A stretch of DNA of 10,596 nt from Vallitaleaceae bacterium (GCA_027858555.1 JAQICP010000473.1:1-10596), one strand, 5' to 3'. Positions 1-8,141 are shown, counted from the first letter of the stretch. Notes: generated by a model not told the origin, from the sequence alone. Numbers and translations: made by a program.

Positions 1-2
1 CC

Positions 3-248
3 AAAGGGCATTTAAAAATCACTTGTTGGATTGAGGGAGATTTAAGGTGTTTTTCTATTGAGGACAACGGTTGTGGCATATCAGATGAAAAACTAAAGGA
101 AATCCAATCCAAAAAGTCAAATTCTATCGGAATTACTAACGTGGATAGTCGTATAAAATTAGTTTATGGTAATGAATATGGTATTGAGATTGAATCTGTA
201 ATTGGAGAAGGCACTAGAATTTCTATCGTCTTGCCATTGTATTCATAA
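3..248 (+). CDS. Sensor histidine kinase, C-terminal end (partial, YesM/LytS type)
   Basis: The last 81 codons of a gene that begins before the window, ending in TAA at 246-248. The translation carries the ATP-binding signatures of the GHKL ATPase domain: a G1 box reading DNGCGIS and a G2-like region SIGITNVDSRIKLVYG, ending with the G-E-G-T-R-I strand typical of the domain edge. The 'GI-NV--R-KL-YG' form of the G2 region is characteristic of YesM/LytS-type kinases, which usually have an extracellular sensor domain and pair with an AraC-type response regulator. Such pairs commonly sit beside ABC sugar transporters and control them, so this kinase probably regulates the transporter that starts 125 bases downstream. 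The H box, N box and sensor domain lie outside the window, so the signal cannot be judged. Confidence in the family is high; the regulatory target is inferred. Confidence 0.88.
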   Translation, partial: KGHLKITCWIEGDLRCFSIEDNGCGISDEKLKEIQSKKSNSIGITNVDSRIKLVYGNEYGIEIESVIGEGTRISIVLPLYS

Positions 249-315
249 TAATTGTATTACCATAAAAAGTCCAATAATAAAAAAAAAGTACAATTTTTAG
301 GCGTGATTTATATTC

Positions 316-321
316 TATAAT
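316..321 (+). promoter_or_regulatory. -10 box of a promoter for the transporter operon
   Basis: The 125-base gap between the kinase and the binding protein contains a perfect TATAAT at 316-321. No good -35 hexamer lies 16-18 bases upstream: 293-298 reads AATTTT. A consensus -10 with a poor -35 fits a promoter that needs an activator, such as an AraC-type response regulator partnered with the upstream kinase. That link is inference. No clear catabolite (cre) site is visible in this gap. Confidence 0.5.
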
Positions 322-373
322 GGGTTTATAAAGAACTGCAGCTCTTTTACAAAAACTAGGAGGGATTTATTTT

Positions 374-1798
374 ATGAAAATGTTTAAGGTGTTATTATCA
401 ACCGTATTATTGGCATCTATGATTTTGGGGTTAGTTGGTTGTGGAGATTCAAAGGAAGTTGTTACTACAGGAGATACTACAACTACAGCTGACGGAACAG
501 TTACTACAGATGCTTCAGGCTCAACGACAGATGAAGCAATTACATTAAAGTTTACTTATTGGGGCAGTCCTGATGAAAAAGCGGCTATTGAAGCTGCTTG
601 TGCAGCTTTTACTGAGTTAAATCCTAATATTACTGTAGAAGCAATACAAATTCCAAATGCGGATTACAATGCGAAATTAACCGCTATGGCAGCGAGTGAT
701 GATTCTCCTGATGCAGGTTATATGACTGCAGATCTTGGTGAAACTTGTTCCAAAGAAGGTAAATTCGTTAATATATTTGAAAAACTTGATCAAGATCCTA
801 ACATGAGCAAAGATGACTATCTTGACTATATCTGGTTCAATGTATCACCAGATAATGCTTGGGGTGTCGCAACTGCTGGTGAATGTTTCGGATTATATTA
901 CAATAAAGATGCACTTAGTGCAGCAGGTGTTGATTCACTACCTACTACGGCAGAAACAGCTTTAAGTTGGGACGCTTTTGTAGAATTGGCACAAAAATGT
1001 ACATTAGATAGCGATGGCAATAACGCGTTAGATTCAGCGTTTGACCCTGAAAATATTGTTCAATATGGTGTTATGTTTGAAACTTGGAATGACCCAATCT
1101 CTAACTTTATTTATAGCAATGGCGGTTCATGGACTTCAGAAGATGGTTCAGAATTGACTGTTAACTCACCTGAAGCAGCAGAAGCAATTCAAAGATTAGC
1201 AGACTTAATTAACGTATATCATGTAGCACCTAATCCAGTTGCTGCTAAATCATTACCAGGCATGAGCGTTGCTTTACAAAATAGTCTAACTGCAATGGCA
1301 GTTGGTGGACAATGGATTAACTTAGATCTTGGAAATGCAGCAGTTAATTATGATATCGGTGTACTTCCAGCGATGGAAAAAAGTGTAACTATAGGACTTT
1401 CTGGCGCTAGCGTTGTATTTAAAGATTCTAAGCACCCTGAAGAAGCTTGGGAACTATTTAAATTCATGTCCAATCCAGCAGGTGCTATTGATTTATACAA
1501 AGGTGGATTATGGATGCCTATACTTAAAGCTTGGTATGAAGATCCAGAGCTTTTAGCTCAATGGGTTGATGCTAATCCAGCAGCTCATCCAGCAGGATTT
1601 AAAGAAGCAATGGTAGATCAATTGCTAGCTAATGGTGTTCCATCAGCAACATTCTACTTGAAGAATCAAGCTAAACTTGTACCAATTGTTACAGCAGCTT
1701 GGGATGAAGTTTGGTTAGGAAATAAAACTGCAGCTGAGGCACTATCTGATATTGCTGATCAAGCAGCTGCTGAATATGAAGGAAGATATGACAAGTAA
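374..1798 (+). CDS. ABC transporter sugar-binding lipoprotein (SBP family 1)
   Basis: A 474-residue extracellular solute-binding protein that captures a carbohydrate and delivers it to the two permeases encoded just downstream. Residues 1-22 are a lipoprotein signal peptide: Lys residues near the start, a hydrophobic core, then the lipobox L-V-G-C with the lipid-modified cysteine at residue 23. A Thr/Ser/Asp-rich tether (about residues 27-53) follows, then the mature fold opening with the strand ITLKFTYWGSPDEK, typical of the MalE-like SBP_bac_1 family. Length is normal for the family. The start is supported by AGGAGGG at 358-364, nine bases before the ATG. The sugar cannot be read from the sequence. 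Neighbouring GH127 suggests an L-arabinofuranose-containing oligosaccharide. No ATPase subunit is present here; these transporters often share one encoded elsewhere (MsmK type). Confidence 0.9.
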   Translation: MKMFKVLLSTVLLASMILGLVGCGDSKEVVTTGDTTTTADGTVTTDASGSTTDEAITLKFTYWGSPDEKAAIEAACAAFTELNPNITVEAIQIPNADYNAKLTAMAASDDSPDAGYMTADLGETCSKEGKFVNIFEKLDQDPNMSKDDYLDYIWFNVSPDNAWGVATAGECFGLYYNKDALSAAGVDSLPTTAETALSWDAFVELAQKCTLDSDGNNALDSAFDPENIVQYGVMFETWNDPISNFIYSNGGSWTSEDGSELTVNSPEAAEAIQRLADLINVYHVAPNPVAAKSLPGMSVALQNSLTAMAVGGQWINLDLGNAAVNYDIGVLPAMEKSVTIGLSGASVVFKDSKHPEEAWELFKFMSNPAGAIDLYKGGLWMPILKAWYEDPELLAQWVDANPAAHPAGFKEAMVDQLLANGVPSATFYLKNQAKLVPIVTAAWDEVWLGNKTAAEALSDIADQAAAEYEGRYDK

Positions 1799-1830
1799 AT
1801 ATCGACCAAATTAGTAAAATAAATTATTAG

Positions 1831-1861
1831 ATGGAAGCCACAGCAATGCGGCTTCCATTTT
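1831..1861 (+). terminator. Intra-operon hairpin between binding protein and permease
   Basis: ATGGAAGCC (1831-1839) pairs perfectly with GGCTTCCAT (1850-1858) around a 10-base loop, followed by only a short T run (1858-1861). The ribosome binding site of the next gene starts at 1863. This looks like a leaky terminator or a 3' mRNA-stabilising stem. Both are common after binding-protein genes and let the binding protein be made in excess of the membrane subunits. Confidence 0.7.
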
Positions 1862-1875
1862 AGAAAGGATATGTT

Positions 1876-2838
1876 ATGGAACAGACAGCGTTAAGCAAAG
1901 GCCAGATAACTAAAGGTAATAAAAAAGCAGTCAGTAAAAAAATAATGTTAGGATTACTTTTCACATCACCTGTTATTCTTGGATTCCTAATTTTTGTACT
2001 TTGACCACTGATTTTCACGTTTGGCATTAGTTTTACTAATTTTTCTTTTGGAGCAGAGAAAGTTGATTTCCTTGGTCTTCAGAATTATATAGATATGTTT
2101 ACTGGTCGTGACATCTATTTTTGGCCATCTGTAAAAGCAACATTATTATATGTTCTTGGGAGTGTACCACTTAGTATCATATTTTCGTTTTTTGTAGCTG
2201 TTTTACTCAATATGAACATAAAATTTAGATCTTTTTTTAGAGGGATGTTCTTTCTACCAGTTCTTATTCCACTCGCTGCTGGATGCTCAATTTGGGTTTG
2301 GCTGTTACAACCTAACTTTGGAATAATTAATAAATTATTGAACTTCGTTGGATTACCACAATCAACTTGGTTGTCATCTGACAAGACCATTTTACAAACA
2401 TTTATTATAGTCAGTTTGTGGGTAACAGGTAATGCCATTGTTATATTTTTAGCAGGCTTACAACAGATTCCAAGACATTTATACGAAGCAACAGAAATAG
2501 ATGGAGGAAATTCTTGGCATAAATTGATACATATTACCATTCCTATGGCATCTCCTATTATATTCTTTAATATAGTTATTGGAACTATTAATGCTTTCCA
2601 AACTGTTGTACAGACGGCGTTACTGACACCCGGAGCTGGGCATGTACTGATGGGGCAACCAAAGAATGCAGGTTTACTGTACGTGCCATATGTCTATACA
2701 AAAGCATTTACATTTTCTGAGATGGGGTCAGCTAGTGCAAGTGCCTTGATCCTACTAGTTGCAATTGGTGCACTCACTTTTGTTTTCTTTAAGATTCAAA
2801 ATAGGCATGTATACTATGAAAGGGGGAATAAAAAGTGA
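1876..2838 (+). pseudogene. ABC sugar transporter permease, MalF type, with in-frame TGA
   Basis: Reading from ATG 1876 (GAAAGGA at 1863-1869) gives a normal-length 320-residue inner-membrane permease of the MalF/UgpA type, but codon 43 (2002-2004) is TGA. The stop falls in the first membrane segment, in GFLIFVL-stop-PLIFTFGISF, where relatives have a residue such as Tyr, Gly or Trp before a conserved Pro; a single TGG-to-TGA change would explain it. Homology on both sides stays in one frame. The EAA loop that contacts the ATPase is intact at about residues 204-223 (EATEIDGG...ITIP). The first usable downstream ATG (2095) has no ribosome binding site and would lose the first membrane segment. 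TGA ends this gene normally at 2836-2838, overlapping the next start, so a code change to TGA=Trp is unlikely. It may be a true nonsense mutation, readthrough or a sequence error. Confidence 0.85.
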
Positions 2839-3662
2839 AACGAAGAATTAGTAAAATTATAGTATATTTCATCTTGATCTCATTATCTTTGGCTTTCTTT
2901 TTCCCGCTTTATTGGATGATTCGAACAGCATTATCAACCACTGCAGATGTATTTACAAAAGATATAAAGATATTTCCATCGACCATAGTTTTTACCAATT
3001 ATATAAAAGCCTTTCAATCTTCACCATTTATAAAATTCTTTTTCAATACTGTCATAATAACAGTACTTAATATAGTTGGGGCAGTAATAACAAGTTCCTT
3101 ATGCGCCTTTGGTTTTTCTAGACTAGACTGGCCTGGAAGAGATAAAGTTTTTGGTATATTGATGACAGCTTTAATGGTACCATATGCAGTCTTGATTATT
3201 CCACATTTTGTAGGTTGGTCATACTTGCACTTGACAGATACTTTTGCGCCCTTAATTGTACCAGCATTTTTTGGGGGAGGTTTATTCAATATCTTCTTAC
3301 TAAGACAGTTCTTTATGGGCATACCAAAAGAGCTTGATGAGGCTGCTTATATTGATGGAGCAAGTAGTTTTCAGATATATTTGAAAGTCATTTTGCCACT
3401 AAGTAAACAATCCCTAATCGTAGTTGGGTTGCTAACCTTCTTAACTAATTGGAATGATTACATGGCGCCACTTATTTATCTATCCTCCGAGAAAAATTTT
3501 ACGTTGATGTTAGGATTGAATCAGTTTATTGGCGGATATAACTCTCAATGGGAATTGATGATGGCTGCAGCTACAATTGTTATTATACCTTCATTAATCA
3601 TTTACATGTTTGCACAGAAACATTTTATTGAAGGCATTGCTATGACGGGTATGAAATCGTAA
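2835..3662 (+). CDS. ABC sugar transporter permease, MalG type
   Basis: A 275-residue inner-membrane permease, the second membrane subunit of the carbohydrate importer. It starts at GTG 2835, which overlaps the stop of the first permease (GTGA), with AGGGGG at 2820-2825 as ribosome binding site. This arrangement implies translational coupling. About six membrane segments are visible, beginning at residues 8-28. The EAA loop lies at residues 166-188 (ELDEAAYIDGA... ending ILP), and the C-terminus AQKHFIEGIAMTGMK is the classic ending of MalG-like proteins. The length is standard and no lesion is visible. If the upstream permease is truly broken, coupling would reduce synthesis of this subunit and it would lack its partner; its intact frame argues that the lesion is recent or suppressed. 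Confidence 0.92.
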   Translation: MKRRISKIIVYFILISLSLAFFFPLYWMIRTALSTTADVFTKDIKIFPSTIVFTNYIKAFQSSPFIKFFFNTVIITVLNIVGAVITSSLCAFGFSRLDWPGRDKVFGILMTALMVPYAVLIIPHFVGWSYLHLTDTFAPLIVPAFFGGGLFNIFLLRQFFMGIPKELDEAAYIDGASSFQIYLKVILPLSKQSLIVVGLLTFLTNWNDYMAPLIYLSSEKNFTLMLGLNQFIGGYNSQWELMMAAATIVIIPSLIIYMFAQKHFIEGIAMTGMKS

Positions 3663-3748
3663 GGAGACTTTCACATAATTGAAGAGGCAATAGGATGAAG
3701 AGCTGACATCAATCAAAGATCTTATTAAAATGACTGTGAAATATCTGA

Positions 3749-3814
3749 GCAAACCAACTTAGCGTAATGGCTTTGGAGTTGGATGGTATGATAGGACAAT
3801 TTACGATTGAATAA
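3749..3814 (+). pseudogene. Possible C-terminal scar of a methyl-accepting chemotaxis protein
   Basis: The 177-base gap between the permease and GH127 has no real gene. One frame ends in a short peptide, LSVMALELDGMIGQF plus four residues, then TAA at 3812-3814. It resembles the usual chemoreceptor C-terminus, where a segment like 'QLS-MA-EL-G-IGQFKI' closes the signalling domain. An in-frame TGA lies just upstream (3746-3748), and nothing chemoreceptor-like can be followed farther back. The match is about 20 residues and comes from memory of the family, so it may be chance. If real, it is a deletion remnant. Confidence 0.35.
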
Positions 3815-3839
3815 ATATTTTTGGAAAAAGGAGTAGAAT

Positions 3840-5783
3840 ATGTTTGATAAAACTTATTATGAAGTGTCTTTAAAGAAAGTTAGAATTGAAGACGAATTTT
3901 GGTCAAGATATGTTAAACTCATTGAAACAGTAGCAATACCTTATCAGTGGGATGCATTAAATAATCGTATTGAAGATGCAGAGCCAAGTTACTGCACTCA
4001 GAATTTTAAGATTGCTGGTGGGGAGCATAGTGGTAGTTTTCATGGATTTGTTTTTCAGGATACCGATCTATCCAAATGGTTAGAAGCTATAGCTTATATG
4101 CTTGAAATACATCCGAATGAACAGTGGGAAAAAATTGCTGATGAAGCAATTGAGTTGATTGAAAAAGCACAACAAGAAAGTGGTTACTTGAATACTTATT
4201 TTACAATAAAAGAACCAGGAGCTAAGTGGACCAATCTAAGAGAATGTCATGAGCTATACACTGCAGGTCACTTGATTGAGGCTGCTACAGCTTATTACAA
4301 AGCAACAGGAAAAGACAAAATTCTTAAAGTTGTGTGTAAACTAGCTGACCATATAGATGAAACTTTTGGTATAGAAGAGGGAAAGATTCACGGTTATGAT
4401 GGTCATCAGGAAATCGAATTGGCCTTGGTTAAACTCTATGAAGTGACAGGAGAGATAAGGTATTTGAACTTAAGTCAATATTTTATTGATGCGAGAGGAA
4501 CTGAACCCTATTACTTTGATATAGAATCAGAAAAAAGAGGTTATACAAAGCATTTTGAAGATGATTTTATGTATAAAAAGGACTATAATCAAACACATCT
4601 GCCTGTTCGTCAACAAACAGAAGCGGTTGGGCATGCAGTAAGAGCTGTTTATATGTATTCAGCGATGGCGGATTTGGCTAGTAAGATGAAAGATCAAGAA
4701 TTGCTAGAAACCTGTAAGACCTTATGGAACAATATTATTACCAAAAAACTATACATTACAGGAAGTATTGGCTCAACTTCTTATGGAGAAGCATTTACTT
4801 TTGATTATGACTTACCGAATGATACTAATTATTCAGAAACCTGTGCATCAATAGGTCTTATTTTCTTTGCACATCGGATGCTCAAAATAGAAGCAAACGC
4901 TACTTATGCTGACGAAATGGAACGAGCACTTTATAATACAGTTCTCAGCGGTATGTCCTTGGATGGGAAAAGCTTTTTCTATGTGAACCCATTAGAAGTA
5001 TGGCCAGAAGCGTGTGAACACAGCCCAATTAAGGCACATGTAAAAGCTGCAAGACAAAAATGGTTTGGGTGTGCCTGTTGTCCACCTAATGTGGCTAGAT
5101 TGCTTATGTCCATAGGCGCCTATATTTATACTGTTTCAGAGAACGAGATTTACACCCATCTATATATTAGTGGTAGAGTAGATGTTGAACTTCAAGGTCA
5201 TAAAATTGGACTCATTCAAAAATCAAACTATCCATGGTCTGGTGTAATCAACTTTGAAGTTGAAGTGGAAGCGACTAAGCAATTTTCGTTAGCACTACGT
5301 ATTCCAGGGTGGTGTAAAAGCCATACAGTAATGGTTAATAATAAACCAGTACAGGTAAGTATTAAGCGCGGATATGCCTTTATTAATCGCGAATGGGAAA
5401 ATCATGACACTATTACATTGGAACTGATGATGCCCATTGAATTAATGCAAGCGAATCCTAGAGTTCGTGAAAATGCAGGAAAAGTAGCCATTCAAAGAGG
5501 TCCTATGATCTATTGCTTGGAAGAAGCAGATAATGTACCAAATCTTTCAACCATTACGCTTTCTAGTGAGTTTGATTTAACAGCAAGTTATAATGAAAAT
5601 TTATTAAGTGGCATAGTTGAAATTAAAGGCACTGGTTATACAGTTGATGAAGCTGAAAGTAATTCACTACTGTATAATTCATACCAGCTTAAGGAAAAGC
5701 CAATAGAAATCAAGGCTGTTCCATACTGTATGTGGGGAAATAGAGAACACGGGGAAATGCTAACTTGGATAAGATATAAGTAA
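3840..5783 (+). CDS. Beta-L-arabinofuranosidase, GH127 (DUF1680)
   Basis: A 647-residue glycoside hydrolase predicted to release L-arabinose from beta-L-arabinofuranosides, such as those on hydroxyproline-rich plant glycoproteins. The GH127 catalytic set is complete. E317 in GEAF matches the acid/base (Glu322 of the Bifidobacterium enzyme HypBA1). E333 and C335 (YSETC) and C413-C414 (CACCPPN) match the zinc ligands Glu338, Cys340, Cys417 and Cys418, with C413 as the nucleophilic cysteine. An alpha/alpha-barrel half is followed by beta-rich domains from about residue 430. There is no signal peptide, so the enzyme should be cytoplasmic and act on imported oligosaccharide. AAGGAG at 3828-3833 supports the start. 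It follows the transporter in the same direction with no terminator seen between them, so it is probably in the same operon. GH127 members can differ in specificity, so the exact substrate is not certain. Confidence 0.92.
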   Translation: MFDKTYYEVSLKKVRIEDEFWSRYVKLIETVAIPYQWDALNNRIEDAEPSYCTQNFKIAGGEHSGSFHGFVFQDTDLSKWLEAIAYMLEIHPNEQWEKIADEAIELIEKAQQESGYLNTYFTIKEPGAKWTNLRECHELYTAGHLIEAATAYYKATGKDKILKVVCKLADHIDETFGIEEGKIHGYDGHQEIELALVKLYEVTGEIRYLNLSQYFIDARGTEPYYFDIESEKRGYTKHFEDDFMYKKDYNQTHLPVRQQTEAVGHAVRAVYMYSAMADLASKMKDQELLETCKTLWNNIITKKLYITGSIGSTSYGEAFTFDYDLPNDTNYSETCASIGLIFFAHRMLKIEANATYADEMERALYNTVLSGMSLDGKSFFYVNPLEVWPEACEHSPIKAHVKAARQKWFGCACCPPNVARLLMSIGAYIYTVSENEIYTHLYISGRVDVELQGHKIGLIQKSNYPWSGVINFEVEVEATKQFSLALRIPGWCKSHTVMVNNKPVQVSIKRGYAFINREWENHDTITLELMMPIELMQANPRVRENAGKVAIQRGPMIYCLEEADNVPNLSTITLSSEFDLTASYNENLLSGIVEIKGTGYTVDEAESNSLLYNSYQLKEKPIEIKAVPYCMWGNREHGEMLTWIRYK

Positions 5784-5856
5784 TGGACTTGGAAACATAG
5801 TCAGTCAGAATTTCACAATAAATTCAGATTTTAGTTGCATCATGGCGATTAATTCA

Positions 5857-5896
5857 TCCCGACCATTGTGCTTTTGTATACAACGGTCGGGATTTT
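5857..5896 (+). terminator. Rho-independent terminator after GH127
   Basis: TCCCGACC (5857-5864) pairs with GGTCGGGA (5885-5892). After one A-C mismatch the stem continues with TTGT against ACAA (5866-5869 with 5880-5883) around a 10-base loop. TTTT follows at 5893-5896. It lies about 75 bases after the GH127 stop and probably ends the transporter-GH127 transcript. Confidence 0.78.
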
Positions 5897-5926
5897 GTAT
5901 GATGAGTAAAGAAACTGTACTTAATA

Positions 5927-6132
5927 TTAGTTAACTTGACCCCACTCCTCTATTATAAGATCGATTCTCTTTTCGGGGTCATACTTATCCATGATGTCGG
6001 AATGTTTTTTGATAAGTTCTTCAATGAATAATGTTTTTTCAATGTTTTGTAATACTCAGAGACTGTCATTATTGTTGCAGAACCGTTATTAGCCCAATTG
6101 TGAACAATTGTATAATAATGCATTGTAAAATC
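5927..6132 (-). pseudogene. Relic of GH51 alpha-L-arabinofuranosidase, frameshifted
   Basis: The minus strand, read from about 6132 downward, gives DFTMHYYT then IVHNWANNGSAT and SEYYKTLKK. It must then shift by one base, at a T6 run on the plus strand (6034-6039), to continue as TLFIEELI, KHSDIMDKYDPEKR and LIIEEWG. Together these match the conserved stretch of GH51 arabinofuranosidases that reads roughly 'LHYYT...GSAT...KHSAIMDKYDPEKRVGLIVDEWG', whose last Glu is the catalytic nucleophile. A missing A in a run of seven explains the shift. Homology stops right after WG, with TAA at 5927-5929, and an in-frame TAG lies just before the fragment (6136-6138). About 65 of some 500 residues remain, so this is a dead fragment. 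It points opposite to its neighbours and shares their arabinose theme. Confidence 0.8.
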
Positions 6133-6255
6133 ATTCTAAATTGTAATAATAAGTAAAAGTAAAAGATAGATTCAAATAAGGGCGGTTCTAAAAGTCTTCT
6201 CTTTGGTAAGGCGTCTAAACATATGCAGGTTCTTTATGGATGTAATTTTAATAAA

Positions 6256-6271
6256 GTATTTCGCGAAAGAC
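6256..6271. promoter_or_regulatory. Imperfect palindrome, possible operator upstream of the kinase
   Basis: GTATTTCGCGAAAGAC is a 16-base palindrome with one mismatched pair and a perfect TTTCGCGAAA core (6259-6268). It lies about 55 bases upstream of the kinase -35 box, in otherwise empty AT-rich sequence. It could bind a dimeric regulator, but it does not match an operator I recognise and may be chance. Nothing else from 6140 to 6320 could be assigned. Confidence 0.25.
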
Positions 6272-6326
6272 AGTACTGATATCTATAAGCTAATTACTAT
6301 TTAAACTCGCTAATTTTTTATATTCC

Positions 6327-6355
6327 TTGAATTATAATGGATGGTCTAATATAAT
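6327..6355 (+). promoter_or_regulatory. Near-consensus promoter for the carbohydrate kinase
   Basis: TTGAAT (6327-6332) and TATAAT (6350-6355) are separated by exactly 17 bases, close to the ideal vegetative sigma promoter. Transcription would begin near 6362, giving a leader of about 100 bases that contains the hairpin at 6387-6417. The kinase is therefore transcribed separately from the GH127 operon. Confidence 0.75.
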
Positions 6356-6386
6356 ATAAAGAAGTGTAAGTAATGATTTATAGAGA

Positions 6387-6417
6387 AGCTTTTTGGATAA
6401 CATTAATCCAAAAAGCT
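6387..6417 (+). promoter_or_regulatory. Leader hairpin before the kinase
   Basis: AGCTTTTTGGAT (6387-6398) pairs perfectly over 12 bases with ATCCAAAAAGCT (6406-6417) around a 7-base loop. It lies between the promoter and the kinase ribosome binding site (AGGAGG, 6454-6459). There is no T run after it, so it is not a clear terminator. It may be a 5' stabilising stem, an attenuation element or a protein-binding palindrome. Confidence 0.5.
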
Positions 6418-6464
6418 ATTTATGAAACAATTTTTAGGCTATTAATCATCAATAGGAGGATAAA

Positions 6465-8072
6465 ATGAAAAAAGACGTTGCTGTATTAAAACAAATGATT
6501 GAAAAGGGTGAAACTTATTTAGGAATTGAACTAGGTTCAACACGTATAAAGGCGGTTCTAATTGATATTGATAATGAAATTATTGCATCTGGGAGTCATG
6601 AATGGTGTAGTAATCATATTGATGATATATGGACATATAGTTTAGAGGATATTTGGAGTGGTCTCCAAAGTAGTTTTTTAGCGCTTAAAACTGATGTGAA
6701 GAACCAATACGATACGATACTTTCAAGTACAGGTACTATAGGTATTAGTGCAATGATGCATGGCTATATGGTTTTTGATAAAAATGATCAACAGCTGGTA
6801 CCTTATAGAACTTGGCGTAACAACAACACAATGGTAGCTTCAAGTAGACTTACAGAATTATTAGACTATCCAATTCCACTAAGATGGAGTGTTGCCCATC
6901 TTTATCATTCAATTATTAATAATGAAGATCACGTAAATAATATTGATTATATAACTACCTTAGCTGGATATATCCATTGGAAACTAACAGGCGAAAAGGT
7001 TCTTGGTGTAGGTGATGCATCTGGTATGTTCCCAATTGATATAAATAGTAAAAAGTTCGATGAAAAGAAGATAAGAATCTTTAATGAACAAGTGAAAAAC
7101 AGTGACTTATCATGGCAATTACAAGAGATATTACCAGAAGTGTTAACAGCAGGTGATAGTGGCGGTGAATTGACTGTTGAAGGAGCAAAATTGTTGGATC
7201 CTTCCGGTGAATTTTGTGGTTGTATTCCATTTTGTCCTCCAGAAGGTGACGCAGGTACTGGAATGGTTGCAACCAATAGCATTAGTGAAAGAACTGGTAA
7301 TATTTCAGCAGGTACATCTGTATTTGCGATGATTATTCTTGAAAAGGAACTTAGTAAAGTCTATTCAGAGATAGACTTAGTGTATACACCTAATGGTAAA
7401 TTAGTCGCTATGGTGCATTCTAACAACTGCACAACAGAATTGAATGCATGGGTTAATCTCTTTGGTGAAGCATTGGATAGTTTTGGTTGTAAAGTGGATG
7501 AGTCGACATTATTTGGTACATTGTATGCAAAAGCTTTAGAAGGTGATGCTGATTGTGGTGGTCTTTTATCCTATGGGTATCATTCAGGAGAACATATAAC
7601 ACATTTTGAAGAAGGGCGACCTTTGTTTGTTCGTCGTAATGATAGTGCTTTTAACTTATCGAATTTCATAAGGACGCATCTTTATAGTTCCATTGGTGCA
7701 CTTAAATTAGGGCTTAATATTTTGCTAAAAGAAGAAAAAGTAGCCTTGGATTCAATGCTAGGACATGGTGGATTATTTAAGACTGAGGTCGTAGGGCAGA
7801 AGATTATAGCAGATGCGATGAATACACCTATTTCAGTTATGAATACTGCAGGAGAAGGTGGTGCGTGGGGTATTGCTTTGCTGGCATCCTATAGGATCAA
7901 TGCCAAAGAACTTCAATCACTAGATGATTACCTTGATCAAGAAGTGTTTAGTCACTATGAGAAAAAAGTGGCACAACCGACACCAGAAGATGTTATTGGA
8001 TTTGAAAAATATATGGAAAGATATATTGCAGGTCTTGAGATAGAAAGAGCTGCTGTTAATAACTTGAAGTAG
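6465..8072 (+). CDS. FGGY-family carbohydrate kinase, possible L-ribulokinase
   Basis: A 535-residue sugar kinase of the FGGY family, in the ASKHA ATPase fold. Visible motifs are the first phosphate loop LGIELGSTRIKAVLID (residues 19-34), the catalytic region PEGDAGTGM with the likely base D262, the second phosphate motif SAGTSV near residue 280, GHGG at 433-436 and the adenosine motif GEGGAWG at 463-469. It differs from classical AraB and plain XylB and is closer to the clostridial kinase type reported to act as a non-orthologous L-ribulokinase (AraK). Beside GH127, phosphorylation of L-ribulose in L-arabinose catabolism is the likeliest role, but D-xylulose or another ketose cannot be excluded. 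AGGAGG at 6454-6459 fixes the start. Arabinose isomerase and ribulose-phosphate epimerase are not in the window. The gene has its own promoter and terminator. Confidence 0.85.
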   Translation: MKKDVAVLKQMIEKGETYLGIELGSTRIKAVLIDIDNEIIASGSHEWCSNHIDDIWTYSLEDIWSGLQSSFLALKTDVKNQYDTILSSTGTIGISAMMHGYMVFDKNDQQLVPYRTWRNNNTMVASSRLTELLDYPIPLRWSVAHLYHSIINNEDHVNNIDYITTLAGYIHWKLTGEKVLGVGDASGMFPIDINSKKFDEKKIRIFNEQVKNSDLSWQLQEILPEVLTAGDSGGELTVEGAKLLDPSGEFCGCIPFCPPEGDAGTGMVATNSISERTGNISAGTSVFAMIILEKELSKVYSEIDLVYTPNGKLVAMVHSNNCTTELNAWVNLFGEALDSFGCKVDESTLFGTLYAKALEGDADCGGLLSYGYHSGEHITHFEEGRPLFVRRNDSAFNLSNFIRTHLYSSIGALKLGLNILLKEEKVALDSMLGHGGLFKTEVVGQKIIADAMNTPISVMNTAGEGGAWGIALLASYRINAKELQSLDDYLDQEVFSHYEKKVAQPTPEDVIGFEKYMERYIAGLEIERAAVNNLK

Positions 8073-8141
8073 GTTATAAAAGATGAGATATTACGACATC
8101 TATCAGTGAACATGTACAAAACGTTTCTAAGAGAATAATAT

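Noticed and set aside
2002..2004. TGA read as selenocysteine or as Trp under a changed genetic code
   Set aside because: Sugar permeases are not selenoproteins, no obvious SECIS-like stem was seen directly after the codon, and TGA works as the natural stop of this same gene at 2836-2838.
6169..6288. A short plus-strand open stretch containing KASKHMQVLYGCNFNKVFRERQY
   Set aside because: Its end faintly suggests an AraC-type helix (FNKVFRER), but there is no start or ribosome binding site and the match is too short to call a remnant.
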